Notes: generated by a model not told the origin, from the sequence alone. Shown: positions 1 to 8,309, counted from the first letter of the stretch. The stretch is DNA of 64,000 nucleotides from Pseudomonas spelaei (GCF_009724245.1 NZ_WNNK01000004.1:124001-188000); one strand, 5' to 3'. Program-made: numbers and translations.

Positions 1-432
1 GAATTGACCACCAGCAATATGAAAGTCGATAACCAGGCCCTGCCGGACCTGTCGCTGATCCTCGGTCAACTGAAGCAACAGATGACCCCGGAACAGCAGG
101 CCATGCTGGAAAAGCAAGGCATCACCATGGCCGGCAAAGGTGTTCAGGTCTGCCTGACACCCGCCCAGGTGGCGTCCGATTCAATCCCGCTGACCGACCC
201 GCAGTCGGGCTGCAAACAGGAAGTGACGGACAAGACCGGCAACCAGTGGAAATTCCGTTTCAGTTGCCCGAAAGCCCAAGGCACTGGCGTGGCGACATTC
301 CAGAGCCAGAAGGCATTCACTACCACGGTTAACGGTACGTTCAATGCCACAGGTATTCAGCAAAACGGCAGCCTGGACACGAGTGCGCAGTGGCTGGGCA
401 GCAATTGCGGCACCGTCAAACCTCGCGCTTAA
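1..432 (+). CDS. DUF3617-like secreted protein, 5' end cut by window
   Basis: The reading frame is already open at the first base, so the start codon lies outside the window; the codons before the first in-frame TTG read E-L-T-T-S, resembling the 'W-E-x-T' strand that opens DUF3617 proteins. The rest has DUF3617 character: an M-T-P-E-Q helix, a C-L-T-P motif and spaced cysteines suited to periplasmic disulfides (C-L-T near residue 50, G-C-K near 70, F-S-C near 88, N-C-G near the end). The function of the family is unknown. The last 4 bases overlap tail-to-tail with the dihydroorotase gene. Confidence 0.7.
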   Translation, partial: ELTTSNMKVDNQALPDLSLILGQLKQQMTPEQQAMLEKQGITMAGKGVQVCLTPAQVASDSIPLTDPQSGCKQEVTDKTGNQWKFRFSCPKAQGTGVATFQSQKAFTTTVNGTFNATGIQQNGSLDTSAQWLGSNCGTVKPRA

Positions 433-1766
433 CGCTGGAAATGCAGAGGCAAGCCCTGGCAACTGTCGTGTACCCGTGCGTCGTGCCAGGCCAAGTGACC
501 GGAGACCAGGGTGGTGCTGACGCTGTGACGGAAGCTGCGTTCGGCGAAGGGTGTCCAGCCACAGCGGGCGAGAACCGGCTCGCTGCCGACAGGCTTGCCA
601 TGGGGTTCGGGTTTGATCAGCACCAGATCGGCCCAGTAGCCTTCGCGCAGGTAGCCGCGGTCGGGGATGGCGAACAGGTCGGCCACGCGATGGCTGGTTT
701 TTGCCACCAGCGTGGTCAGCGGTAACAGGCCATCGGCCACCAGTTCCAGCAGTGCCGGCAGGGCATGTTGCACCAGCGGCAAGCCCGAGGGCGCCTCGCG
801 GTAGGGCAGCTGTTTTTGCGCCCAGGTATGCGGCGCGTGATCGCTGCCAATCACATCCAGACGATCGCTCAACAAGGCCAGGCGCAGGGCATTGCGGTCG
901 GCGCGGGTCTTGATTGCCGGGTTGCATTTGATCTGGTGGCCGAGGCGCGCGTAGTCGCGGTCATCGAACAGCAAATGGTGCAGGCAGACTTCGGCGGTGA
1001 TGCGCTTTTGCGCCAGAGGTTTGTCTTCGAACAGTACCAACTCCCGCGCGCTGGTGATGTGCAACACGTGCAGGCGAGTACCGTGGCGGCGGGCCAGTTC
1101 CACGGCGAGGGAAGAGGAGCGATAGCACGCTTCGGCGTCGCGAATCAGTGGGTGCGCCACGGCAGGAATACTGTCGCCGAATCGATTCCTTAGGCGTTGC
1201 TCGTTGGCCAGGATGCTTGGCGTGTGTTCGCAGTGCGCCAGGAGAATGGTCGGCACCTCGGCGAACAGACGCTCCAGAATCCGTGGGTCGTCCACCAGCA
1301 TATTGCCGGTAGAGGCGCCCATGAACACCTTAACCCCAGCCACTTCGCGTGGATCGAGGGCGGCGACGGTATCGAGATTGTCGTTGCTCACACCAAAGTG
1401 AAAACCATAGTTGGCCACCGAATGCAGGGCGGCGCGGCGCTTTTTATCGGCCAGGGCTTCCAGGGTCAGAGTCGCCGGTCGGGTGTTGGGCATGTCCATG
1501 AAACTGGTGATACCACCGGCGACGGCGGCTCGGGACTCGCTGTAGAAGCTGCCTTTGTCCGGTGCGCCGGGCTCGCGGAAATGCACCTGGTCGTCGATCA
1601 TTCCCGGCAGCAGCCATTGGCCTCGGGCGTCGATTTCCACGGGTGCGTTTTCGCCTTCGATGCTGCTGGCGATCTTCTCGATACGGCCATTGGCAACCAG
1701 CAGGTCGGCGTCGAATTCCTGGCCTTCATTCACCAGGCGGGCATTGCGGATCAGCAGGCGGCTCAT
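429..1766 (-). CDS. pyrC: Dihydroorotase (zinc-starvation paralogue, PyrC2/PyrQ type)
   Basis: Catalyses cyclisation of carbamoyl-aspartate to dihydroorotate in pyrimidine synthesis. At 445 aa it is a full-length COG0044 amidohydrolase: PGMIDDQVHFREPG near residue 55, the DMPNT strand near 95, the GASTGNM segment with the carbamylatable-lysine region (V-K-V-F) near 150, H-C-E-H near 178, H-I-T-S near 237 and SDHAPH near 309. The first metal motif reads D-D-Q-V-H, with Gln where classical enzymes have the first His, as in the Bacteroides-like subfamily. It is the last gene of the folE2 operon, 2 nt after the carbonic anhydrase gene. A P. aeruginosa homologue (pyrQ) is known in the Zur regulon; the zinc-sparing role here is inferred from context. 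Confidence 0.93.
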   Translation of the reverse strand: MSRLLIRNARLVNEGQEFDADLLVANGRIEKIASSIEGENAPVEIDARGQWLLPGMIDDQVHFREPGAPDKGSFYSESRAAVAGGITSFMDMPNTRPATLTLEALADKKRRAALHSVANYGFHFGVSNDNLDTVAALDPREVAGVKVFMGASTGNMLVDDPRILERLFAEVPTILLAHCEHTPSILANEQRLRNRFGDSIPAVAHPLIRDAEACYRSSSLAVELARRHGTRLHVLHITSARELVLFEDKPLAQKRITAEVCLHHLLFDDRDYARLGHQIKCNPAIKTRADRNALRLALLSDRLDVIGSDHAPHTWAQKQLPYREAPSGLPLVQHALPALLELVADGLLPLTTLVAKTSHRVADLFAIPDRGYLREGYWADLVLIKPEPHGKPVGSEPVLARCGWTPFAERSFRHSVSTTLVSGHLAWHDARVHDSCQGLPLHFQR

Positions 1767-1768
1767 GG

Positions 1769-2329
1769 TCAGAACTCGTTTTGCAGGGCTTTGTAACCGC
1801 GTACCAGGTCGACATTGGTGCGGGCCACGTCCTCGGAAAACTCCGAGGCGCTGACGCTCACCGGTGGGAACTGCGACAGGTCGGTGTTGGGGCCGATGCG
1901 GGTGGTGGAGGGCACGTAGAACGCGGCGGGCAAGTCGCGGCCGTCGACCACCGAGTTATGACGCACCACACAGCCATCACCGACCGCGCAGTTGAACAGC
2001 ACGCTGTTGAAGCCGATAAACACCCGGTCGCCGACGGTGCAGGGGCCGTGGACGATAGAGCGGTGGGCGATGGAGGTGAATTCGCCAATGGTGACGGCGG
2101 CGCCGGACTTGGAGTGGATCACCACGCCGTCCTGGATATTGGAGTTGGCGCCAATGGTGATCGGATCCATGTCGCCGGTTGCGTCGACTTCGTCGGCGCG
2201 GATCACGGCGTAGGGACCGACGAAGACGTTCTCGCCGATGATGACCTTGCCGCAGATGATGGCGGTCTTATCGACGTAGGCCGATTCGGCAATGATGGGC
2301 AGATCGCCGGAAGGGTTTTTGCGGATCAT
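1769..2329 (-). CDS. Gamma-class carbonic anhydrase-like hexapeptide protein
   Basis: The 186-aa protein is a left-handed beta-helix of imperfect hexapeptide repeats (I-I-C-G-K-V, I-G-E-N-V-F, V-G-P-Y-A-V, I-G-A-N-S-N) followed by a C-terminal helix. Three histidines (about H72, H89, H94) lie where gamma-carbonic anhydrases bind metal between subunits of the trimer. Gamma enzymes can use Fe(II) or Co(II), so this may replace a zinc-dependent beta-type enzyme when zinc is scarce; that is inference from the operon. The start codon overlaps the stop of hisI by 4 nt (ATGA). CO2 hydration activity is not certain, since many members of this family are inactive as anhydrases. Confidence 0.88.
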   Translation of the reverse strand: MIRKNPSGDLPIIAESAYVDKTAIICGKVIIGENVFVGPYAVIRADEVDATGDMDPITIGANSNIQDGVVIHSKSGAAVTIGEFTSIAHRSIVHGPCTVGDRVFIGFNSVLFNCAVGDGCVVRHNSVVDGRDLPAAFYVPSTTRIGPNTDLSQFPPVSVSASEFSEDVARTNVDLVRGYKALQNEF

Positions 2330-2751
2330 GCGGCAGGTTCCTTGAGAGGCGCGGTGATGATGTGCACTTCGCCGCCAGCAATGGCGTTGTAGAAGCAGGA
2401 GGGTCGACCGGTATGACAGGCCGGGCCTTGCTGGTTGACGATCAGCAGTACCGCATCGCCATCGCAGTCCAGGCGCGCCTCCACCAATTGCTGGCGATGA
2501 CCGGAGGTTTCACCCTTGCGCCACAGTTGCTGGCGCGAGCGCGACCAGTAGCAAACTTGTCCGGTGGCCAGGGTTTCATTGAAGGCTTGGCGGTTCATCC
2601 AGGCCAGCATCAATACTTCGCCGCTACCGTGTTGCTGGGCGATGGCGGCAATCAGGCCATCGCTGTTCCACGGCAGGGCATCGAGCACCGAATCGAGCGG
2701 AAAGCGGCTGCCCAAGGCAGCCTCTTCCAGATCGAGCATGCTCAGGGTCAT
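2326..2751 (-). CDS. hisI: Phosphoribosyl-AMP cyclohydrolase (HisI paralogue)
   Basis: Hydrolyses the purine ring of phosphoribosyl-AMP, step 3 of histidine synthesis. The 141-aa protein has the stand-alone HisI layout: A-W-M-N-R near residue 50, Y-W-S-R-S-R near 68, G-E-T-S-G-H near 80, the acidic DCDGDA loop (C96, D97, D99) and ACHTGRPSCF (C112, C119). The three cysteines are the usual Zn ligands, so it has not lost its metal site. It lies in the zinc-type ABC transporter operon rather than with hisE or other his genes, so it is probably a second, zinc-starvation copy. It overlaps the neighbouring genes by 4 nt on both sides. Confidence 0.92.
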   Translation of the reverse strand: MTLSMLDLEEAALGSRFPLDSVLDALPWNSDGLIAAIAQQHGSGEVLMLAWMNRQAFNETLATGQVCYWSRSRQQLWRKGETSGHRQQLVEARLDCDGDAVLLIVNQQGPACHTGRPSCFYNAIAGGEVHIITAPLKEPAA

Positions 2752-3632
2752 GGCTTGCTCAAGGCTGCGTACAAGGTGTTGAGGTTGTATTCGAACAGCC
2801 CGGTAAAGGTGCTGGCCGGACCTTCTGCCGCCAAGGCATCGGAGTACAGCGTGCCGCCGATGTGGGCGCCACTTTCGTCGGCAATCTGTTTGAGTAGGCG
2901 CGAGTCCTTGATGTTTTCCATGAACACGGCTTTGACGTGGTCGTTGCGGATCTGAGTGATCAGCGCGGCAACTTCGGCGGCCGACGGCTCACGTTCGGTG
3001 GACAAACCTTGAGGGGCCATGAAGTCGATGCCGTAGGCCTGGCCCAAGTAACCGAAGGCGTCATGGGAGGTGACGATGCGACGGTTGCCCGGTGGCAGCG
3101 AACCGAACTTGTCCTTGGCCAGGGCGAGCAGGCGGTAGATCTCTTTCAGGTAGACCTGGCTGTTGTGCTGGTAGTCGGCCTTGTTGGCCGAGTCGGCCGC
3201 GATCAGTGCCTTGGTGATGTTACTCACATAAATTTCGGCGTTGGCCAGGTTATGCCAGGCGTGAGGGTCGGGGATGGTGTCGCCGTCTTCCTCCATGGTG
3301 CGAGCGATCACGCCTTTGCTGGCGGTGACCACGGTGGCTTTGGTCTCGGTGCTGGTGACCAGGCGATCCAGCCATGGCTCGAAACCGAGGCCGTTCTTGA
3401 TGATCAGCCGGGCCTTGAGCAGGGCCTTGGCGTCGTCGGGTGTGGGTTCATACGTGTGGGCGTCGGCGTCGGGGCCGACCATGTTACTGATCTGAATATG
3501 ATCGCCACCGATCTGGTGGGTCATGTCGTTGAGGATGCTGAAGCTGGTGACCACCTGAAGCTTGTCGGCCGCCTGGGCAGTCGCGAACGACAGCGCCAGC
3601 AAGACACTGAATAGCATGAGTAGAGCGCGCAT
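2748..3632 (-). CDS. Zinc/metal ABC transporter substrate-binding protein (ZnuA/AztC-like)
   Basis: Periplasmic cluster A-I solute-binding protein of 294 aa. It starts with a signal peptide (MRALLMLFSVLLALSF, cleavage after A-Q-A near residue 21). Predicted metal ligands H59 (DAHTYEP), H124 (DPHAWH), H190 (SHDAFGY) and D265 match the His3-Asp set of ZnuA/TroA proteins. It lacks the long His-rich loop of E. coli ZnuA, having only a short E-E-D-G-D stretch. The chosen ATG has GAGG about 8 nt upstream; an ATG at 3647 overlapping the permease stop is the alternative. It is encoded with its permease and ATPase, downstream of a Zur-like box. Confidence 0.92.
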   Translation of the reverse strand: MRALLMLFSVLLALSFATAQAADKLQVVTSFSILNDMTHQIGGDHIQISNMVGPDADAHTYEPTPDDAKALLKARLIIKNGLGFEPWLDRLVTSTETKATVVTASKGVIARTMEEDGDTIPDPHAWHNLANAEIYVSNITKALIAADSANKADYQHNSQVYLKEIYRLLALAKDKFGSLPPGNRRIVTSHDAFGYLGQAYGIDFMAPQGLSTEREPSAAEVAALITQIRNDHVKAVFMENIKDSRLLKQIADESGAHIGGTLYSDALAAEGPASTFTGLFEYNLNTLYAALSKP

Positions 3633-3643
3633 CGGGAAACACC

Positions 3644-4510
3644 TCATTGGGATGTAAGCAAAGGCGGGCGGCGCAGCAAGCCGTGCACCGGACCGAAGAC
3701 CACGGACAGCAGGTACAAGCCACCAGCCACCAGCACAATCGCCGGGCCGCTGGGCAGCGAGTAGTAGAACGACAGCAACAAACCAAGCCACACCGACAGG
3801 CATCCCAGCACCGCCGATACCGCGATCAATACCGGCAGGCGCCGGCTCCAGAAGCGTGAAGCAATGGCTGGCAACATCATCAAGCCCACCACCATCAAGG
3901 CGCCGATCGCCTGGAAGCCGATCACCAGATTCAGCACCACCAGGGTCAGGAACACGCCATGGGCCAGTGGGCCGAGACGGCTGACGGTTTGCAGGAACAG
4001 TGGGTCGAGGGTGTCCAGCAAGAGTGGTTTGTAGATCAGCGCCATGGCGATCAGGCTGAAACCAGAAACCCAGAGCATGCCGGTGAGGGTCGGGCCATCT
4101 ACCGCCAGGGCCGAGCCGAACAGCAGGTGCAGCAGGTCCAGGCGTTTACCGGCGATGCCGAGGATCAGCACGCCGCTGGCCAGAGAAATTGGGTAGATGG
4201 CGGCGAGGCTGGCGTCTTCCTTCAGTCCTGTTCGACGGGTTATCCACGCCGCGAGGCCGGCCATGCTCAGGCCGGCGCCGAGGCCGCCGATGGTCAGCGC
4301 GGGCAGGCTGAGGCCGGCGAACCAGAAGCCTAGCGCCGCGCCGGGCAAGATGCCGTGGGCCACGGCGTCACCGATCAGGCTCATGCGGCGCAGGATCAGA
4401 AACACCCCGAGTGGCGCTGTGCTGCAGGCCAGGACCAAGCCGCCAAGCAAGGCTCGGCGCATGAACACAAAGTCGTGGAAGGGCAGCCACAGGTGGGCGG
4501 TGAAGTGCAT
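3644..4510 (-). CDS. Zinc/metal ABC transporter permease (ZnuB/AztB-like)
   Basis: Inner-membrane ABC-3 family permease of 288 aa. Hydrophobic segments recur through the protein, and the family segment R-R-M-S-L-I-G-D-A-V-A-H-G, which contacts the ATPase, lies near residue 42. The start is the ATG at 4510, overlapping the ATPase stop as TGATG; a longer frame begins at 4570 but would run into the ATPase gene. Its stop overlaps an alternative start of the binding-protein gene. Together these three genes form a complete high-affinity metal importer, probably zinc-specific given the Zur-like box and the zinc-sparing neighbours. Confidence 0.93.
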   Translation of the reverse strand: MHFTAHLWLPFHDFVFMRRALLGGLVLACSTAPLGVFLILRRMSLIGDAVAHGILPGAALGFWFAGLSLPALTIGGLGAGLSMAGLAAWITRRTGLKEDASLAAIYPISLASGVLILGIAGKRLDLLHLLFGSALAVDGPTLTGMLWVSGFSLIAMALIYKPLLLDTLDPLFLQTVSRLGPLAHGVFLTLVVLNLVIGFQAIGALMVVGLMMLPAIASRFWSRRLPVLIAVSAVLGCLSVWLGLLLSFYYSLPSGPAIVLVAGGLYLLSVVFGPVHGLLRRPPLLTSQ

Positions 4511-5178
4511 CAGGCCACCTGCGTTTGCGGTTGCTGGAGGATCAGTTCTTTGCTGGGCGCCAGCATGCAACCACTGCTTTTAATCAACAGCGCCTGGGGA
4601 ACATGTTGGCGCACAGCACTCAGGTCATGGCACACCACGACCAGCGTGCGGCCCTCGGCATGCCAGGCATGGATGTGTTTCCACAGCAGGATTTGGCCTT
4701 GTTCGTCGAGGGCGGCGTGGGGTTCGTCGAGCAACAGCACTGGCGCCTCCGCCAGGCTCATGCGGGCGAGCAAGGCACGTTGCAGTTCGCCGCCGGAAAG
4801 GGCCATCAACGGGCGGTGCTCCAAGCCGCTCAGGCACCAGTCTTCCAGTACCGCTTGCAGGCGTTGGCTGCGTTGTTGCGGTGTTTGTTTGCTGCCCCAG
4901 AAGCCTGCGGCCACGAGCTCTTGCAGGCTGATGGGGAACTGGCGATCCAGGTGTTGTTGCTGGGGTAGGAACGACAGGCTGCCGCGTCGTGGAACATCCA
5001 GGATGACTTTCCCGGCAAGAGGCTTTTGCAAACCGGCGATGACTTTCAGCAGGCTGCTTTTACCGGAACCGTTGGCGCCGATCACGCCGGTGAGGCTGCC
5101 TTGGGCCAGTTCGAAATCCACGGCAGGCGTCAGCGGTTGGCCGGGAGCGCCCCAGCGCAGTGCTTTGCAGGTAATCAT
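4510..5178 (-). CDS. Zinc/metal ABC transporter ATP-binding protein (ZnuC/AztA-like)
   Basis: Cytoplasmic ATPase of 222 aa powering the metal importer. Walker A GANGSGKSS lies near residue 34, a Q-loop S-F-L-P-Q near 68, the signature LSGGELQRALLAR near 128, Walker B VLLLDEPHAALDE near 147 and the H-loop histidine in V-C-H-D near 183. It is shorter than ZnuC (about 250 aa) and lacks the C-terminal extension, as in AztA-type importers. The start ATG overlaps the folE2 stop (ATGA), indicating translational coupling. Confidence 0.92.
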   Translation of the reverse strand: MITCKALRWGAPGQPLTPAVDFELAQGSLTGVIGANGSGKSSLLKVIAGLQKPLAGKVILDVPRRGSLSFLPQQQHLDRQFPISLQELVAAGFWGSKQTPQQRSQRLQAVLEDWCLSGLEHRPLMALSGGELQRALLARMSLAEAPVLLLDEPHAALDEQGQILLWKHIHAWHAEGRTLVVVCHDLSAVRQHVPQALLIKSSGCMLAPSKELILQQPQTQVA

Positions 5179-6071
5179 TCGGAGAGCCTCGTCCAGCGGC
5201 TTTCAGCCACGGCATCGTGCGCGTGCAGGCTTTCGGCGTGGATCACTTTCAGGTGGAAGGCTTTGACTGCATCCGAGCGTTTCAAGGCGAGGTTAAGGCG
5301 TCGGGCGGCGTCTTCGCAGAACATCAGGTTCTGGCCGTTGGCCAAGGCGAAGGCTTGTTCGTCCGCGCGTTTCACGGCGGTTTGCACGGCGGTGCCGAGG
5401 GCTGCTTCGGCGTTGTTGATCAGTTCTGTCAGTGGCAGCGTCTGTTGGTTGTCTTGCAAATGGATCTGTAGCTGCGCACTGCTGCGCTGGCTGTGGGGCG
5501 TGGCGACGATGCCGTTTGCGCTGCCGAGCCAGGTCAGGACGTGTTCATGCTGTAACGACGTGTTGGCGAAGTCTTCGATAAATTGCTGCTGAATCAACTG
5601 CCTGGCGAGGGCGGCAGAGCAGGGGCAAGTTGAGGAGTAGGTAACGTCAATTTTTAGTTCCACGTGGAACATCTGGTTTTCCAGGCGCGCTTCGATGCTC
5701 ACCGGATAGGTCTTCCAGCCGGCCAGTGGACTGACCAGAGCGGGTCGCTTGAGCAGCAAATCCGTGTGAATCCGCAGGTAGGCGTTGTGGGACAAACCCT
5801 CATGGCTGTCGAGGAAGCGCTGTAACACTTGGCGTAACAGGGCAGGTGTCAGGCTTTCTTGTTCAAGCATTTCCAGCGCCAGGTACAGCCGCGACATATG
5901 AATGCCGCGTGCCTCGCCGTCGTCCAGGCTGACACCTGCATCGGCCTTGGCACTCAGGTGCTGGCCGTCAATCAGGATGGGAAGGGCAATGCCGCACATG
6001 CCTACCCATTCGAGCGGCAAGGCTTGGCGGGAAGCCTGCGCGGCGATGTCCGGCAGAGTCAGCGCATTCAT
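5175..6071 (-). CDS. folE2: GTP cyclohydrolase FolE2 (type IB, zinc-independent)
   Basis: Converts GTP to dihydroneopterin triphosphate, the first step of folate synthesis. The FolE2 family works with several divalent metals and replaces zinc-dependent FolE1 when zinc is short. Family features are the S-T-C-P-C-S motif near residue 148 with the catalytic Cys, the H-E-H motif about 28 residues later and the M-F-C-E-D segment near the C-terminus. I chose the ATG at 6071 (M-N-A-L-T-L-P-D), which matches the family N-terminus; an in-frame ATG at 6083 would add four residues. It is the first gene of the seven-gene operon, just downstream of the Zur-like box. Confidence 0.93.
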   Translation of the reverse strand: MNALTLPDIAAQASRQALPLEWVGMCGIALPILIDGQHLSAKADAGVSLDDGEARGIHMSRLYLALEMLEQESLTPALLRQVLQRFLDSHEGLSHNAYLRIHTDLLLKRPALVSPLAGWKTYPVSIEARLENQMFHVELKIDVTYSSTCPCSAALARQLIQQQFIEDFANTSLQHEHVLTWLGSANGIVATPHSQRSSAQLQIHLQDNQQTLPLTELINNAEAALGTAVQTAVKRADEQAFALANGQNLMFCEDAARRLNLALKRSDAVKAFHLKVIHAESLHAHDAVAESRWTRLSE

Positions 6072-6101
6072 GAACAGGTCCATCGTTTGAAATAAAAAGA
6101 C

Positions 6102-6118
6102 ATGTTATATTATAACGA
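6102..6118. promoter_or_regulatory. Predicted Zur box between folE2 operon and amidase
   Basis: A 13-bp perfect palindrome GTTATA-T-TATAAC at 6104-6116, in AT-rich flanks, matches the core of the known gamma-proteobacterial Zur operator (GTTATAnTATAAC). It lies about 33 nt upstream of the folE2 start and about 85 nt upstream of the amidase start, so one site could repress both divergent transcripts when zinc is sufficient. Confidence 0.82.
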
Positions 6119-6200
6119 TTGAGTCGACGATGGTTTTTCTACTTCAGTCTTTTATTCAGTCATGTCGAGTACGGACGCTCCCCCATTTGCGGTATATGCC

Positions 6201-7415
6201 ATGCACAGACGTCAACTCCTCAACCTGCTGCTGGCCAGCGCAGTGTTCACCTTGCCCTTCGGCGTTTCGGCCACGCAGATTCGCAATGCCCGCCTATGGC
6301 GTTCGGATGACAAGTTGCGGCTGGTGTTCGATCTCAGCGGGCCGGTGCAGTACAAGACTTTTTCCCTGACCGCGCCGGAGCGGTTGATCATCGACCTCTC
6401 TGGCTCGAAGCTGAGTGGCGATTTCAGTCAACTGGCGTTAGCCAACAGCGGCATTACCTCGATTCGATCCGGGCATTTCGGTCAGGGCGATACGCGGATC
6501 GTCCTGGATCTCGCCGCGCCGATGCAGCTCAACAGTTTTTTGTTGCCGCCGCAGGATGGCCAGGGCCATCGCCTGGTACTGGATTTGACCCGTGCCACGA
6601 AGGCGCCTCTACAGATCGCCGCCGCTGCGGCGCCATTGGCGGTGGTACCGACGGACAAGGCACACCCCAAGCGCGACATCATCGTGGTGGTCGATCCCGG
6701 CCACGGTGGCAAGGACCCAGGCGCCATTGGCTCCAAGGGCGAGCGGGAAAAAGATGTGGTGTTGTCGATCGCCCAATTGCTGGCCAAACGTTTAAAGCGT
6801 GAGAAGGGTTTTGACGTGAAACTGGTGCGCAACGACGACTTTTTTGTGCCGCTGCGCAAACGGGTAGACATTGCTCGCAAGCACAAGGCCGACATGTTCA
6901 TCTCGGTACACGCCGATGCGGCGCCACGGCTCACTGCCTCTGGTGCATCGGTTTACGCCTTGTCTGAAGGCGGCGCGACGTCTGCCACCGCTCGCTTCAT
7001 GGCACAACGGGAAAACGGCGCCGACCTGCTGGGCGCGACCAGCTTGCTCAATCTCAAGGACAAGGACCCGATGTTGGCCGGGGTGATTCTCGACATGTCG
7101 ATGAATGCGACCATCGCCGCCAGCCTGCAACTGGGTGGCACGGTGCTGGGCAGTTTGGCGGGGATTACCACGCTGCATCAAAAGCGTGTGGAACAGGCAG
7201 GATTCGCAGTGCTCAAGTCACCGGACGTGCCGTCGATACTTGTGGAAACCGGCTTCATTTCCAACGCTCGCGACAGTCAGCGGCTGGTCACGGCGCGCCA
7301 TCAGCAAGCGGTGGCAGACGGTTTGTTTGAAGGTTTACAGCGTTACTTCCAGAAGAATCCACCGGTCAACAGCTACATGGCCTGGGCCCAGGAGCAGAAG
7401 AAAGGTCAGGTTTAA
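6201..7415 (+). CDS. amiC: N-acetylmuramoyl-L-alanine amidase (AmiC/AmiA type)
   Basis: Periplasmic zinc hydrolase that cuts the amide bond between MurNAc and the stem peptide during daughter-cell separation. The 404-aa protein starts with MHRRQLLNLLLA, a signal with an R-R pair that could be Tat-type as in E. coli AmiC. An AMIN domain follows (about residues 27-130), then a linker and an Amidase_3 domain from about 160, with D-P-G-H-G-G (first zinc His), G-E-R-E-K-D-V and S-V-H-A-D-A (second zinc His). The C-terminal catalytic Glu is in V-E-T-G-F. A start at 6162 is possible but would put 13 extra residues before the signal. The stop overlaps the next gene tail-to-tail by 4 nt. Confidence 0.93.
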   Translation: MHRRQLLNLLLASAVFTLPFGVSATQIRNARLWRSDDKLRLVFDLSGPVQYKTFSLTAPERLIIDLSGSKLSGDFSQLALANSGITSIRSGHFGQGDTRIVLDLAAPMQLNSFLLPPQDGQGHRLVLDLTRATKAPLQIAAAAAPLAVVPTDKAHPKRDIIVVVDPGHGGKDPGAIGSKGEREKDVVLSIAQLLAKRLKREKGFDVKLVRNDDFFVPLRKRVDIARKHKADMFISVHADAAPRLTASGASVYALSEGGATSATARFMAQRENGADLLGATSLLNLKDKDPMLAGVILDMSMNATIAASLQLGGTVLGSLAGITTLHQKRVEQAGFAVLKSPDVPSILVETGFISNARDSQRLVTARHQQAVADGLFEGLQRYFQKNPPVNSYMAWAQEQKKGQV

Positions 7416-7780
7416 CAGCCGGTCATTCGGCTGCACGTGAATTTGGCACTGGCCCCTCCGGAACTGGAAAACCGGTTGATGGTGGTCCAGCCCACGCGCC
7501 TCGTGTAGCCGACCCACGCCTCACCATCGGATGCCAACCCGGTAAAGAACGTCAGTTGCCCATAGCGGCTGTTGGTCTGCGCCCAATAGCGTTTGCCGAT
7601 CACCTCGAAACCCCGCAAATACGTGGTGCTGCCGGCGGTGGCGACGCTATAGGCGTTGCCCTCGGCATCCACACATGACAACAGGTTGGCGCTGCGCGTG
7701 CAGGTGGCCAGTAGGCTCGGCGCCTGGGCGCTGGCGTGGGTTGCAGCTACCAGCAACAGGCCGCACAACAGGTATTTCAT
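7412..7780 (-). CDS. Small secreted cysteine-containing protein of unknown function
   Basis: A 122-aa protein not matched to a named family. It has a clear signal peptide (MKYLLCGLLLVAATHASA, cleavage near residue 18), and the mature part has four cysteines (27, 36, 116, 122) that could form two disulfides. It is rich in Gly, Ser, Thr and aromatics, including R-Y-W and G-Y-T-R-R-V-G-W, suggesting a small beta fold. Its promoter region is shared with dksA2, with a Zur-like box about 79 nt upstream of this start. I infer possible zinc control; a role in periplasmic metal binding or wall remodelling is only a guess. Confidence 0.75.
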   Translation of the reverse strand: MKYLLCGLLLVAATHASAQAPSLLATCTRSANLLSCVDAEGNAYSVATAGSTTYLRGFEVIGKRYWAQTNSRYGQLTFFTGLASDGEAWVGYTRRVGWTTINRFSSSGGASAKFTCSRMTGC

Positions 7781-7856
7781 AGGCGTTCCCGGGGATTGAT
7801 GGGCTCAAGCATTGCGCCCTTCGTCGCGGGGAGCAAGCGAGGATTGGCTTATTTGT

Positions 7857-7875
7857 ATTGTTATACTATAACATC
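7857..7875. promoter_or_regulatory. Predicted Zur box upstream of dksA2
   Basis: A 15-bp perfect palindrome TGTTATA-C-TATAACA at 7859-7873 has the same core as the box at 6104-6116. It lies about 31 nt upstream of the dksA2 start and about 79 nt upstream of the divergent small secreted protein gene, placing it over the likely dksA2 promoter. Confidence 0.85.
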
Positions 7876-7904
7876 AAATAAAGCCTGACCCGTGAACCCT
7901 GCCC

Positions 7905-8309
7905 ATGACTGAACAAGACCTCCTCGCCCAATCGCCCAACGATTACATGAATGAAGCCCAGCAAGGTTTCTTTCGCGAGCTATTGCTGGCCCAGCGCGAT
8001 GAGCTGCAAGCGCGCATCGATGCCGAATTCATGGTGCTGCGTGAGCAAGAACCCAGCAGCGACCCCGCCGACGTCGGCAGCGCCGAAGAGCAACGCCAGT
8101 GGCAATTACGCCTGCTGGAGCGCGAGAAAAAGCTCCTGGACAAGATCGATGACGCCCTGGAAAACCTGGCCCGCGGTGAGTACGGCTGGTGCCGTGAAAC
8201 CGGCGAGGCCATTGGCCTACAGCGCCTGTTGCTACGGCCTACGGCCACCCTGTGTATCGAAGCCAAAGAACGTGAAGAGCTGCGCGAACGCCATCGACGG
8301 GCGATTTGA
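7905..8309 (+). CDS. dksA2: DksA2, zinc-independent RNA polymerase-binding factor
   Basis: Paralogue of DksA that enters the RNA polymerase secondary channel and works with ppGpp. The 134-aa protein has a long coiled coil with the tip motif D-P-A-D (D53, D56), then the C-terminal globular region where zinc-finger DksA has four Cys. Here the positions read C96, T99, C117, A120, so two of four ligands are lost and zinc cannot be bound in the usual way. In P. aeruginosa such a paralogue is known to replace DksA under zinc starvation. It lies 31 nt after a Zur-like box and just upstream of the COG0523 gene, probably co-transcribed. Confidence 0.94.
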   Translation: MTEQDLLAQSPNDYMNEAQQGFFRELLLAQRDELQARIDAEFMVLREQEPSSDPADVGSAEEQRQWQLRLLEREKKLLDKIDDALENLARGEYGWCRETGEAIGLQRLLLRPTATLCIEAKEREELRERHRRAI

